A DNA stretch of 13,045 nt from Clostridiales bacterium (GCA_003149735.1 QANA01000049.1:1-13045); one strand, 5' to 3'. Numbered from the stretch's first letter, positions 1 to 6,300 are shown. The notes: a model not told the origin generated them from the sequence alone. Made by a program: numbers and translations.

Positions 1-93
1 AAATGTGGAGTAAACAGAAATCTCGAGGCATGCGATTGCGATATTTCCTCAAATGGTCTTAATCCGTTTGAGCAGCTGAAAGACTTGTTTTAA
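1..93 (+). CDS. YceD/DUF177 family protein, C-terminal fragment
   Basis: This is the last 30 codons of a gene that begins before the window, read in frame 1 and ending at TAA 91-93. The visible peptide has a Cys-Gly-Val-Asn pattern, a Cys-Asp-Cys pair and an ending of the type NPFEQLKDLF. This resembles the C-terminus of YceD/YlbN (DUF177) proteins, which carry a cysteine cluster followed by a conserved 'DPR..L..L' tail. In bacteria this family is nearly always encoded directly upstream of rpmF, and here the rpmF start codon follows after 21 nt. The bacterial members have an ill-defined role linked to ribosome assembly or 23S rRNA. The family call rests on a short fragment plus strong gene context. 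Confidence 0.75.
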   Translation, partial: KCGVNRNLEACDCDISSNGLNPFEQLKDLF

Positions 94-114
94 TATAGCG
101 AGGGAGGTGTTATC

Positions 115-291
115 ATGGCAGTACCATCTAGAGTTACATCAAAAGCAAAGGGACGCAGCAGAAGAGCTCACTGGAAACTTTCTTCTCCGAATCTGGTAGA
201 ATGCCCCCAGTGCCACGAATCGATGCTGGCGCATAGAGTATGCAAGAATTGCGGATACTATGCTGGCAAAGCTGTTGTTGAAAAGAAGTGA
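115..291 (+). CDS. rpmF: 50S ribosomal protein L32
   Basis: This 58-residue protein is a component of the large ribosomal subunit. The N-terminus MAVPSR, the basic stretch [10 protein letters not shown] and the C-terminal zinc ribbon are diagnostic of L32. The ribbon is the zinc-binding (C+) form, with two CxxC pairs at Cys30/Cys33 and Cys43/Cys46. Length fits the family (about 57-60 residues). ATG 115 has a strong site, GGGAGG, ending 7 nt upstream. The gene follows yceD and should be co-transcribed with it. In many Bacillota a fatty-acid gene cluster (fapR, plsX) follows rpmF, but here a terminator ends the unit. The segment after MAVP reads SRVTSK rather than the more usual KRKTSK, a mild departure. 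Confidence 0.97.
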   Translation: MAVPSRVTSKAKGRSRRAHWKLSSPNLVECPQCHESMLAHRVCKNCGYYAGKAVVEKK

Positions 292-338
292 TTTGGATAA
301 ATTCGCTTGCTTTTACATACAATTCAGTAAACAAAGCT

Positions 339-382
339 AATACAAGCAAGAAGAACAGCATCTTCTATGCTTGTATTTTTTT
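339..382 (+). terminator. Rho-independent terminator after rpmF
   Basis: A long hairpin is visible. Its outer arms are AATACAAGCA (339-348) and TGCTTGTATT (368-377), its inner arms AGAAGA (349-354) and TCTTCT (361-366), with one bulged A at 367 and an ACAGCA loop. It runs into six T residues (377-382). It should end the yceD-rpmF transcript about 50 nt after the rpmF stop. Confidence 0.85.
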
Positions 383-439
383 ATGGAGAAGTATGATACA
401 ATGATTTTGAGTCGGAAGAAAAATGAAAGGGAAAAAGAA

Positions 440-1597
440 ATGCAGGATAATAAACAATCGACGAAGCAAAGAATTTTGCTATATTTGGCAATTTGTTTGA
501 TGTGGTTTTCTATTTATGTTTATGTACCTACACTCAGTACTTATTGCGAAAAAATGGGGGCTTCCTATATGTTGATTGGAACAGTGCTCAGCTCCTATGG
601 TTTTGTGCAGATGCTTTGTCGGCTTCCTATCGGTATTTTGTCTGATATCACAAAAAAGAGAAAACTCTTTATGCTTTTAGGATTGGGTTTCGCACTGGCC
701 AGCGGAGCTGGGTTTTTGGTAGTGAAATCACCGGAATTGTTGATTTTTTGCCGTGCACTTTCCGGATTTTGTGCTTCCACTTGGGCAATCTATATGATCT
801 CCTTTAGTAGCAGTTTTTCGGAGAAGGAGCAGGCAAAAGCGCTGGGCATTGCCAGTTCCGGCATGTTTGTGGGGCAAGTACCGGCAACTTTTTTAGGTGG
901 TGTGATTGCACAGATCTGGGGAGAAAGAGCAACTTTTATAGTAGCAATTATTACAGCTGTATTGGGAATGTTGCTTTTTACAAAAATTAGTGAACCAGTC
1001 ATACGAGAAATACAACCTTTAAAGCTGCGCAGTTTTCTTGGTTTGCTGAAAAATAAAAATCTGGTTTTTTATTCACTAATGGCTGTGTTTCTGCAAATTG
1101 CTTTATATACAGGCGCTTCCGGATTTATCCCTAATATTTTGAGAGATTTAGGAGCAAATAATTTTATATTAGGGTTGGCAACGAGCTTTTCTACATTGCC
1201 GGCAATTTTTTCCTCTGCGTTGTCAGGCTCTTTTTTTAAGGAAAAACTGGGAGCAAAAGTTTCCCTGCTAATTGCTTTTTTCTTAATGGCGGCAACTTTG
1301 GTGGCGATGGTTTTCATTGAGCAAATCTGGTTGATTTTGGGAATTCTTTTGTTAAGTGGATTAGCAAAGGGGTTGTTGCAATCTCTGCTGAATGCGTTGG
1401 CAGTTATGGATGTGCAGCCACAGTTGCGTTCGACTGGAGCGGCGTTTTTCCAATCCGTTTATGGTATTGGAATGACGTTAGGTCCGATTATTGCCGGTGC
1501 CTTGGCAGATGCGTACAATATGAATGTCAGTTTTATGGTGGTTGGAGGCATTACAATGCTTGCATTTGTTTGTATTTTATGCAAACAAATAGATTGA
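440..1597 (+). CDS. MFS transporter (DHA1-like drug/solute efflux type)
   Basis: A 385-residue, very hydrophobic protein with about 12 predicted membrane segments, the usual length for a major facilitator superfamily (MFS) carrier. After the second helix lies a motif-A-like loop, RLPIGILSDITKKRK, matching the family pattern G-x-L-x-D-x-x-x-K/R. The repeated Gly/Pro-rich helices in the second half (for example GIGMTLGPIIAG) also fit. Such carriers use the proton gradient to move small molecules; the substrate cannot be read here. I chose ATG 440 because AAAGGG lies just upstream and it leaves a short tail before helix 1. ATG 401, with GGAGAAG 9 nt upstream, is a real alternative. A TTG at 371 lies inside the rpmF terminator and is unlikely. 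It is the first gene of a packed four-gene run, 16 nt before the next start. Confidence 0.88.
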   Translation: MQDNKQSTKQRILLYLAICLMWFSIYVYVPTLSTYCEKMGASYMLIGTVLSSYGFVQMLCRLPIGILSDITKKRKLFMLLGLGFALASGAGFLVVKSPELLIFCRALSGFCASTWAIYMISFSSSFSEKEQAKALGIASSGMFVGQVPATFLGGVIAQIWGERATFIVAIITAVLGMLLFTKISEPVIREIQPLKLRSFLGLLKNKNLVFYSLMAVFLQIALYTGASGFIPNILRDLGANNFILGLATSFSTLPAIFSSALSGSFFKEKLGAKVSLLIAFFLMAATLVAMVFIEQIWLILGILLLSGLAKGLLQSLLNALAVMDVQPQLRSTGAAFFQSVYGIGMTLGPIIAGALADAYNMNVSFMVVGGITMLAFVCILCKQID

Positions 1598-1613
1598 AAA
1601 GTATGGTGAAAGA

Positions 1614-2195
1614 ATGGAACAAGAGAGAATTATAGGGCGATATACTTATTTACGGTCGTTCAGGATAAGCGATGCGGCGGCACTATATGGGTATTTGTCT
1701 TTGAAGGAAGTAACAGAATTTGAACCATATGAACCTCTGGATTGGCAGCAAAGTTTAGCGGAAGCAGCAGCGCGTGCGGCAGATACCGCTTATCTGGCGA
1801 TTTGTCTCAAAGAAAATGATATATTGATTGGAAACCTGTATTTTGCAGAACGAGATTTTGGGACTTATGAATTGGGGTATGTACTGCATCCGAATTATCA
1901 AAGACGCGGTTATGGATATGATGCCGCATCAACTTTGTTACAGGAGGCTTTCGTTTGTAAAAAAATTCGACGGGTGATCATTCGCTGTGATAGAAAAAAC
2001 CGAGCCTCCTGGGCATTGGCAGAAAAATTGGGAATGCGGCGGGAAGGGATCTTTTATAAAGAATGCTATTTCAAACGGGATGCAACAGGAGAACCAATCT
2101 GGATCGACAGTCTGCAATATGCATTATTGCGGGAAGAATGGGAGGCACAGCATGAAGCAGCGAAAATGGAAGATCATTTTTATCAGTCTGTTTAG
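1614..2195 (+). CDS. GNAT family N-acetyltransferase (RimJ/RimL-like)
   Basis: A 193-residue acetyl-CoA-dependent acetyltransferase of the Acetyltransf_3 type. It opens with the typical 'R.Y.YLR.F...DA..LY.YL' pattern. The acetyl-CoA-binding motif A is LGYVLHPNYQRRGYG (residues 87-101), with the QRRGYG pyrophosphate loop. Motif B follows as CDRKNRASWALAEKLGMRREG (125-145), in which Asn129 and the Ser132 region match the family's N-x-x-S pattern. Members acetylate ribosomal protein N-termini, amino sugars, antibiotics or other small amines; the target is unknown here. ATG 1614 follows the MFS stop by 16 nt, with GGTGAAAG upstream. The last 44 nt overlap the next gene in another frame, suggesting translational coupling. 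Confidence 0.9.
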   Translation: MEQERIIGRYTYLRSFRISDAAALYGYLSLKEVTEFEPYEPLDWQQSLAEAAARAADTAYLAICLKENDILIGNLYFAERDFGTYELGYVLHPNYQRRGYGYDAASTLLQEAFVCKKIRRVIIRCDRKNRASWALAEKLGMRREGIFYKECYFKRDATGEPIWIDSLQYALLREEWEAQHEAAKMEDHFYQSV

Positions 2196-2820
2196 TTGCG
2201 TAATGATGGCTGCCATAGAACTGTTGTGGAAGCCTAACTATTTTTATAAATCTATTTGTAAAATAGGTTTATTTGGCGGGACAATCCTGTGGATATGTTT
2301 GAAAGAAAAGCGCTCGCCTTCTTTCTTTTTCAAGATACAAAATAAACGCCAATTGCTTAAGGCAATATTGTTAGCAGTAGCTGTTTACGTCCTAATCTTA
2401 TTTGTTTACGGTATATTGGGGAGCAAAATTGATTTTTCACAGATGTTAAATGGCTTATCGCAAAAAGAAGGTATTTCTGCGAAAAACTTTATATGGGTAA
2501 CACTGTATATCAGTTGTGTGAATTCCCTATTGGAGGAGTTACTGTTTCGAGGGTATGCCTATGGATTTTTGAAAGAAGATATGCCGGAATGGCAAGCGAG
2601 TTTATTCAGTGCAGGTTTGTTTGCAATCTATCATATTGCAATCATGGTGAACTGGTTTTCGATTTGGTTATTTCTGTTGTTGCTGGCAGGTTTGTTTGTT
2701 GCCGGATTGTTGTTTAATTATTTGGATCATGAGGGTGGAATATTGCCCTCCTGGTTGTTGCATATCAGCGCAAATCTGGCAATTAACACTATAGGATGTC
2801 TGTTGATGGGCGTATTTTAA
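2152..2820 (+). CDS. CPBP family intramembrane glutamic endopeptidase (CAAX/Abi-like)
   Basis: A 222-residue integral membrane protein with about six to seven hydrophobic segments. It carries the three conserved motifs of the CPBP (CAAX protease and bacteriocin-processing) family: EELLFRG with Glu128, Glu129 and Arg133; FAIYH with Phe157 and His161; and WLLHISANL with His204 and Asn208. These residues form the intramembrane active site in the Rce1-type fold, and all appear intact. Bacterial members mature peptides or give immunity to bacteriocins, but most have no known substrate. The start is ATG 2152, which has a strong GGGAGG site 6 nt upstream; reading further upstream only overlaps the GNAT gene more. 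The start lies inside the preceding GNAT gene, and the stop is 11 nt before the next GNAT start. Confidence 0.9.
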   Translation: MKQRKWKIIFISLFSCVMMAAIELLWKPNYFYKSICKIGLFGGTILWICLKEKRSPSFFFKIQNKRQLLKAILLAVAVYVLILFVYGILGSKIDFSQMLNGLSQKEGISAKNFIWVTLYISCVNSLLEELLFRGYAYGFLKEDMPEWQASLFSAGLFAIYHIAIMVNWFSIWLFLLLLAGLFVAGLLFNYLDHEGGILPSWLLHISANLAINTIGCLLMGVF

Positions 2821-2831
2821 GAGGTGAAGGA

Positions 2832-3281
2832 ATGGAGAAGATTAGAAAAGCGGAGCCAAAGGATTGTTCCCGTATCGCAGAAATACTGATATTTAATTGG
2901 AGAATAAATTTTTATCCTATTTTCCAGGATGAAGCATTTTATTTTAAAGAATTGGAAGTTGCATCGCTTGCAGGTCAATATGCAAATGACGCCGAATATC
3001 TGGATAAATTGTGGGTTTATGATGACGGAGTAGTAAAAGGATTTATAGAACTTGAGAAAAGCGAACTTGTCAAGTTATATGTTGACTCTTTTTTTCAAAG
3101 CAGAGGGATCGGCGCAAAGTTATTGGCAAAAGCAGAAGCATCGGGAGCAACGAAACTGTGGGTATTGGAGAAAAACGTGAAGGCAATTAAATTTTATATG
3201 CGACATGGTTTTATGCCAACCGGTGAGAAAAAATTAGAAGAAGGAACAGAGGAATATTTAATTTGTTTGCGAAAGAAATAA
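2832..3281 (+). CDS. GNAT family N-acetyltransferase
   Basis: A 149-residue Acetyltransf_1-type enzyme. Strand 4 and motif A read VKLYVDSFFQSRGIGAKLL (residues 80-98), with the acetyl-CoA pyrophosphate loop QSRGIG. Motif B follows as LWVLEKNVKAIKFYMRHGF (109-127), the classic 'L.V...N..A..FY...GF' signature. The N-terminal half (IRKAEPKDCSRIAEI) is also typical. The substrate is not predictable. ATG 2832 is preceded by GAGGTGAAGG at a good distance and starts 11 nt after the CPBP stop, so the gene most likely shares the MFS-GNAT-CPBP transcript. It is unrelated in detail to the RimJ/L-like gene two positions upstream, so the pair is not a recent duplication. A strong hairpin follows the stop. 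Confidence 0.9.
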   Translation: MEKIRKAEPKDCSRIAEILIFNWRINFYPIFQDEAFYFKELEVASLAGQYANDAEYLDKLWVYDDGVVKGFIELEKSELVKLYVDSFFQSRGIGAKLLAKAEASGATKLWVLEKNVKAIKFYMRHGFMPTGEKKLEEGTEEYLICLRKK

Positions 3282-3296
3282 AGATAGTGATCGCAT

Positions 3297-3340
3297 AATT
3301 CAAAAAGAGAGAGGTATTCATTACCTCTCTTTTTGAATTT
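3297..3340. terminator. Bidirectional Rho-independent terminator
   Basis: A near-perfect inverted repeat lies between two convergent genes. The left arm, AATTCAAAAAGAGAGAGGTA (3297-3316), pairs with the right arm, TACCTCTCTTTTTGAATT (3322-3339), with a 2-nt bulge and a short loop. A T-tract on one side and an A-tract on the other allow it to work on both strands. It would stop the plus-strand MFS-GNAT-CPBP-GNAT transcript and the minus-strand deaminase transcript. Confidence 0.85.
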
Positions 3341-3353
3341 GAAATTGATATTT

Positions 3354-3803
3354 TTATTCTTGAAATTTCTCAATAGCCAGGCCTGCTTCAGCCAATAATT
3401 GAGCAGAAAATTCATCCGGATAAGAATTGCGATAAACCAAGCGGCTTATGCCACTATTGGCAATCATTTTTGCGCAAATTACACAGGGAAAATGTGTGCA
3501 ATATAAAGTGGCTCCCTCAATGGAAACCCCCATTTTGGCAGCTTGGATAATGGCATTTTGTTCGGCATGGACGGCATAGCAGAGTTCATGCCGGGTACCG
3601 GAAGCAATTCCCAGCTTGATGCGCATACATTCACCTTTTTCGGCACAGCTTTTAATGCCTGCAGGAGCTCCGTTATAGCCGGTTGTCAAAATACGTTTAT
3701 TTTTGACAATAACAGCTCCAACATGGCGATCCTCTTTAAAACAACTGGACCATGCGCCGATAGTATCCGCCAAGTCTATAAAACGCTTATCCCATTTATC
3801 CAT
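3354..3803 (-). CDS. comEB: dCMP/CMP deaminase family protein (ComEB-like)
   Basis: A 149-residue zinc-dependent deoxycytidylate deaminase-like enzyme, expected to convert dCMP to dUMP for thymidylate synthesis in the cytoplasm. The catalytic zinc motifs are intact: YAVHAEQNAI, with His79 and Glu81, and FPCVICAKMI, with Cys107 and Cys110. The N-terminal half has HVGAVIVKNKRILTTGYNG and a Cys/Gly-rich loop (GIKSCAEKGECMR) typical of ComEB/T4 dCMP deaminases. I chose ATG at 3803 because AGGGAG lies just upstream on the minus strand and homologues begin close to 'DKRFIDLA'. A longer in-frame extension up to 3926 would cross the promoter described below and looks non-coding. It is a single-gene unit, not next to comEA/comEC. 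The symbol follows family usage; a role in competence is not implied. Confidence 0.88.
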   Translation of the reverse strand: MDKWDKRFIDLADTIGAWSSCFKEDRHVGAVIVKNKRILTTGYNGAPAGIKSCAEKGECMRIKLGIASGTRHELCYAVHAEQNAIIQAAKMGVSIEGATLYCTHFPCVICAKMIANSGISRLVYRNSYPDEFSAQLLAEAGLAIEKFQE

Positions 3804-3835
3804 AAAGTTAAACTCCCTACTATGTTGTTTGTTCC

Positions 3836-3864
3836 AGCATATCATTAACTGACTGAGTTGGCAA
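3836..3864 (-). promoter_or_regulatory. Sigma-A-like promoter for the ComEB-like gene
   Basis: On the minus strand, TTGCCA (plus positions 3859-3864) and TATGCT (3836-3841) are separated by exactly 17 nt. These match the -35 consensus at five of six positions and the -10 at four of six. Transcription would begin near 3829, about 25 nt before the ATG at 3803, leaving room for the AGGGAG site. Confidence 0.5.
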
Positions 3865-3944
3865 GAATTTATCAGGGAAGAATTATCATAGCAGGGACAA
3901 ATTCTGCATATGAATAAGTAAAGCAATTGGGAGGAAGTTTTTAC

Positions 3945-4835
3945 ATGAGATACTCAAGGATGCAGAATAATAAAACTGAACATTTTGGAAAGACAGAAGG
4001 TAAAAATGGAATTTTCTTTTTTTTAGCCATATTGGCAATTGCGGCAGCAATTTATTTTATTGGTGCAGCTAAAGTAGGTAAATTTTTGACAGACAAAGTG
4101 TTTGCGCCTGTATTTTCCTTGTTAACAGGTTCGGAGGAAGAACAACAGGAGTCACAAACGTCAGAAATACAAAGCACGGTTGCCCAGCAGGGAGAATCAT
4201 TTACGTTAACTTTGCCGGAAACACATGTTTATGCATTACAGGCTGGTGCCTATGCGGATGAAAATAATGCAACGGAATATGCGCAAACTTTGAAGAATAA
4301 AGGCGGAGCAGGATATATTCAGTTTGACGGAGAAATATATCGTGTTTTTATTGCGGCATATTCATCACAGGAAAATGCTGAGAATGTTATACAAAGGCTG
4401 GAAAGTGAGCAGAATATGCAGACAAAACTTTATGAGATTATCTGTGCCAGTAAAACAATTTCTGTGACGGCAGATGCTCAAACAAAAGAAGAGCTGGAGG
4501 CAGCGACAAATGAAGCACCTAATTATGTTGCGCAGCTTATCGATCTTGCACTGGAATATGATAAAGGAAATATAGATGTCTCATCTGCTATTGAAAAGTT
4601 AAACGAAATGGGGATGAAAGCAAAAGAGCAACAGAAAAAAATAGCATCTTTGCAGCAGGCGGGTATTACCGGAAACTATATTACAGCACTACAAGTATAT
4701 TATGAGGAAATTATACAAATACTGGGAGAAGTGAACGAGACATATTCTCAGACAGAAATGTCGGCATTTATTAAATATGCTTATATGACCGCCGCTTTTG
4801 CTCAGAATGAGTTGGCTGGGAAAGCAGATGCATAA
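3945..4835 (+). CDS. Membrane-anchored SPOR-domain protein with helical C-terminal extension
   Basis: A 296-residue protein. A polar N-terminus is followed by one membrane helix (about residues 22-42), then a Glu/Gln/Ser-rich linker (63-88), so most of the protein should lie outside the membrane. Residues 94-168 form a SPOR-like domain (HVYALQAGAYADENNA...YRVFIAAYSSQENAE), a fold that binds peptidoglycan glycan strands lacking stem peptides. The last 125 or so residues are mostly helical and match nothing I recognise; SPOR domains usually sit at the C-terminus, so this extension is unusual. The start is ATG 3945, with GGGAGGAAG 7 nt upstream; a TTG at 3927 has no such support. The next gene is a polysaccharide deacetylase 47 nt downstream. 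A role in division or spore-envelope peptidoglycan is an inference. Confidence 0.8.
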   Translation: MRYSRMQNNKTEHFGKTEGKNGIFFFLAILAIAAAIYFIGAAKVGKFLTDKVFAPVFSLLTGSEEEQQESQTSEIQSTVAQQGESFTLTLPETHVYALQAGAYADENNATEYAQTLKNKGGAGYIQFDGEIYRVFIAAYSSQENAENVIQRLESEQNMQTKLYEIICASKTISVTADAQTKEELEAATNEAPNYVAQLIDLALEYDKGNIDVSSAIEKLNEMGMKAKEQQKKIASLQQAGITGNYITALQVYYEEIIQILGEVNETYSQTEMSAFIKYAYMTAAFAQNELAGKADA

Positions 4836-4856
4836 AATTCTGTGAAGAATTTTATG
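4831..4856 (+). other. Intercistronic hairpin with GNRA tetraloop
   Basis: ATAAAATTCT (4832-4841), loop GTGA (4842-4845) and AGAATTTTAT (4846-4855) form a perfect 10-bp stem. C4831-G4856 extends it to 11 bp. The stem includes the stop codon of the SPOR gene. No T-tract follows, so it is a poor terminator. It may act as an mRNA processing, stability or attenuation element between the two genes. Confidence 0.55.
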
Positions 4857-4882
4857 TGATTGCTTCTATCGTTGGAGGCAGC

Positions 4883-5758
4883 ATGGAAAGATCAGGAGTT
4901 AAATTTTTTATTTGCATTGCAATATTGGTTTCTTTTGCAGCCAGTATTTTGTCACTCGGATTTTCTTTGGATGTTCAGCCTGCTTCTGCCACTGTGGAGA
5001 GTACCACAGTGGCATTACCGGTTATTATGTACCACAGTATTTTGGATAGCGTTTCAAAAGCAGGAAAATATACTATTACGCCGGCTGTATTGGAACAGGA
5101 TTTTCAATATCTAAAAAAACAGGGATATACAGCGGTTTTGCCGGATGATTTAATTGCTTATGCCAATGGTGAAAGGCAATTACCCCCAAAACCGATTTTG
5201 ATTACGTTTGATGATGGCTATTATAATAATTACTCTTATGCTTTTCCTTTACTGAAAAAATATGATATGAAAGCGGTTATTTCCATTGTGGGAAATTTTA
5301 CGGAACAGTATAGCGAAAAGGAAGCAATTATGAATAATAATTATTCCCATTTGAGCTGGACGCAACTGAAGGAGATGCTGAGTGAAGGCGTAATTGCAAT
5401 TGGAAATCATAGCTATGACATGCACCGTGAACAGACGAGGGTAGGTTTTTGCAGAGTTTCCAATGAAAGTGAGCAGGAATATATCTTTAATATTACACAG
5501 GATGTTGCTCATATGCAGGCGTTGTGCCGCAATCATTTGGATGGATACGAAGTAAAGACGTTGACATATCCTTATGGGACCTATAACCAGATTACCGAGG
5601 AGATTGCGGAAGAGTTGGGATTTTCCATTACATTGACCTGCTATGAAAAAATAAATATATTGACTTTTGGACAAAAGGATACAATTTATAGTTTGGGGCG
5701 TTTTAATCGGCCATATGGAATAACGACATATGAATTTATGCAGAAACTGGAAAGTTAA
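4883..5758 (+). CDS. Membrane-anchored polysaccharide deacetylase (NodB/CE4 family)
   Basis: A 291-residue protein with an N-terminal hydrophobic segment (about residues 6-28), acting as a membrane anchor or signal peptide, so the enzyme domain should be extracytoplasmic. The domain begins LPVIMYHSI (45-53). CE4 motif 1 is ITFDDGY, with Asp110 and Asp111. Motif 2 is GNHSYDMH, with metal ligands His176 and probably His181. Motif 3 is TYPYG (228-232), where a Tyr or Thr stands in place of the usual Arg. Such enzymes remove N-acetyl groups from peptidoglycan or exopolysaccharide with a divalent metal. ATG 4883 has GGAGG just 4 nt upstream; GTG 4856 would add nine residues but falls at the base of the hairpin. 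It is probably co-transcribed with the SPOR gene. The exact substrate is unknown. Confidence 0.88.
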   Translation: MERSGVKFFICIAILVSFAASILSLGFSLDVQPASATVESTTVALPVIMYHSILDSVSKAGKYTITPAVLEQDFQYLKKQGYTAVLPDDLIAYANGERQLPPKPILITFDDGYYNNYSYAFPLLKKYDMKAVISIVGNFTEQYSEKEAIMNNNYSHLSWTQLKEMLSEGVIAIGNHSYDMHREQTRVGFCRVSNESEQEYIFNITQDVAHMQALCRNHLDGYEVKTLTYPYGTYNQITEEIAEELGFSITLTCYEKINILTFGQKDTIYSLGRFNRPYGITTYEFMQKLES

Positions 5759-5787
5759 TGGATGGCACATATGTATCGTGCAACGAA

Positions 5788-5806
5788 TATAATGAAAGTA
5801 TATACT
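5788..5806 (+). promoter_or_regulatory. Possible -10 element and adjacent palindrome
   Basis: A perfect TATAAT (5788-5793) is followed after 3 nt by the 10-bp palindrome AGTATATACT (5797-5806), about 60 nt before the GerQ-like gene. The -35 region is poor: GGCACA at 18 nt spacing matches only three of six positions. The element would start a separate transcript for that gene, and the palindrome could be an operator. The support is weak. Confidence 0.3.
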
Positions 5807-5856
5807 GCTTTCTTTTGCAAAAAGTTAAAGCAAAAAAGTTGTAGGAGCATATGGAA

Positions 5857-6300
5857 ATGAATGAAAAAGATAATACCTTCCAGGAAGTACGAGTTGATTT
5901 AAATCGAAAAAAGGAATTCCGATGTGGCGGAGGGGCGCCCATACAATCAATGCCGATCATGCAGGATCAAACGAACATACGAACGCAGAATCATGATCCT
6001 ATGCAGGAAAGAAAATTAATCACGCAGGAATCTCAATTGCAGATAAAACGGCGAAATATGGGATATGGTCCGTTTGATGTGCTGGATATGCCACAGGACA
6101 TGAACGGTTATCTGGCTGCGCAGGTGGGTAAACATATTATGGCGCATTTTATAGCAGGTAGTAACAATGTATTTGAGGTAGATGGTATTCTGCAAAAAGT
6201 GGGAAGGAATTATATGGTTGTAAAGGATATACAAAACGGGGATTTGATTACCTGCGATTTTTACAGTGTACGTTTTGTGCGCGTTTACGGTAACCAGTAA
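5857..6300 (+). CDS. Putative spore coat protein, GerQ-like
   Basis: A 147-residue protein. The N-terminal half is polar, Gln/Met/Arg-rich and probably unstructured. The C-terminal domain (about residues 83-143) is a compact beta-rich unit containing VDGILQKVGRNYMVVKDIQNGDLI and ending DFYSVRFVRVYG. From memory this lines up with the C-terminal domain of Bacillus GerQ, which has 'F.G.I..AGRDH.IISDPQTG...L.MVYLDYV'. GerQ is a coat protein cross-linked by transglutaminase and needed for inhibition of the lytic enzyme CwlJ in the spore. No signal peptide or membrane helix is seen. ATG 5857 lies 9 nt after AGGAG; ATG 5851 is only 3 nt after it, so I prefer the second Met. The family assignment is by pattern, not by search. 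Confidence 0.55.
   Translation: MNEKDNTFQEVRVDLNRKKEFRCGGGAPIQSMPIMQDQTNIRTQNHDPMQERKLITQESQLQIKRRNMGYGPFDVLDMPQDMNGYLAAQVGKHIMAHFIAGSNNVFEVDGILQKVGRNYMVVKDIQNGDLITCDFYSVRFVRVYGNQ

Noticed and set aside
371..439. N-terminal extension of the MFS gene to a TTG at 371
   Set aside because: The TTG lies inside the 3' arm of the rpmF terminator and has no ribosome binding site. ATG 440 and ATG 401 both have better sites.
3543..3848. Plus-strand open frame opposite the deaminase gene
   Set aside because: It is a shadow of comEB: the opposite strand has intact catalytic motifs, and this frame matches no known family.
3858..3889. Plus-strand promoter TTGGCA...TATCAT for the SPOR gene
   Set aside because: The spacing is 20 nt, too long for a normal sigma-A promoter. 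The same bases are better explained as the -35 of the divergent deaminase promoter.
3804..3926. 41-residue N-terminal extension of the ComEB-like protein
   Set aside because: It crosses the predicted promoter, and the peptide is Cys-rich and unlike the family. The AGGGAG site points to ATG 3803.
5249..5770. Minus-strand open frame of 173 codons opposite the deacetylase
   Set aside because: It is antisense to a gene with intact CE4 motifs, and no start site or family pattern is seen.
5764..5780. Possible sigma-E or sigma-K promoter (CATATGTAT) ahead of the GerQ-like gene
   Set aside because: The -10-like word does not meet the CATAnnnTA or CATACA patterns well, and no matching -35 was found at the right distance.
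5794..5812. Small hairpin GAAAG...CTTTC after the deacetylase gene
   Set aside because: The stem has only five base pairs with a 9-nt loop, too weak to call as a terminator.
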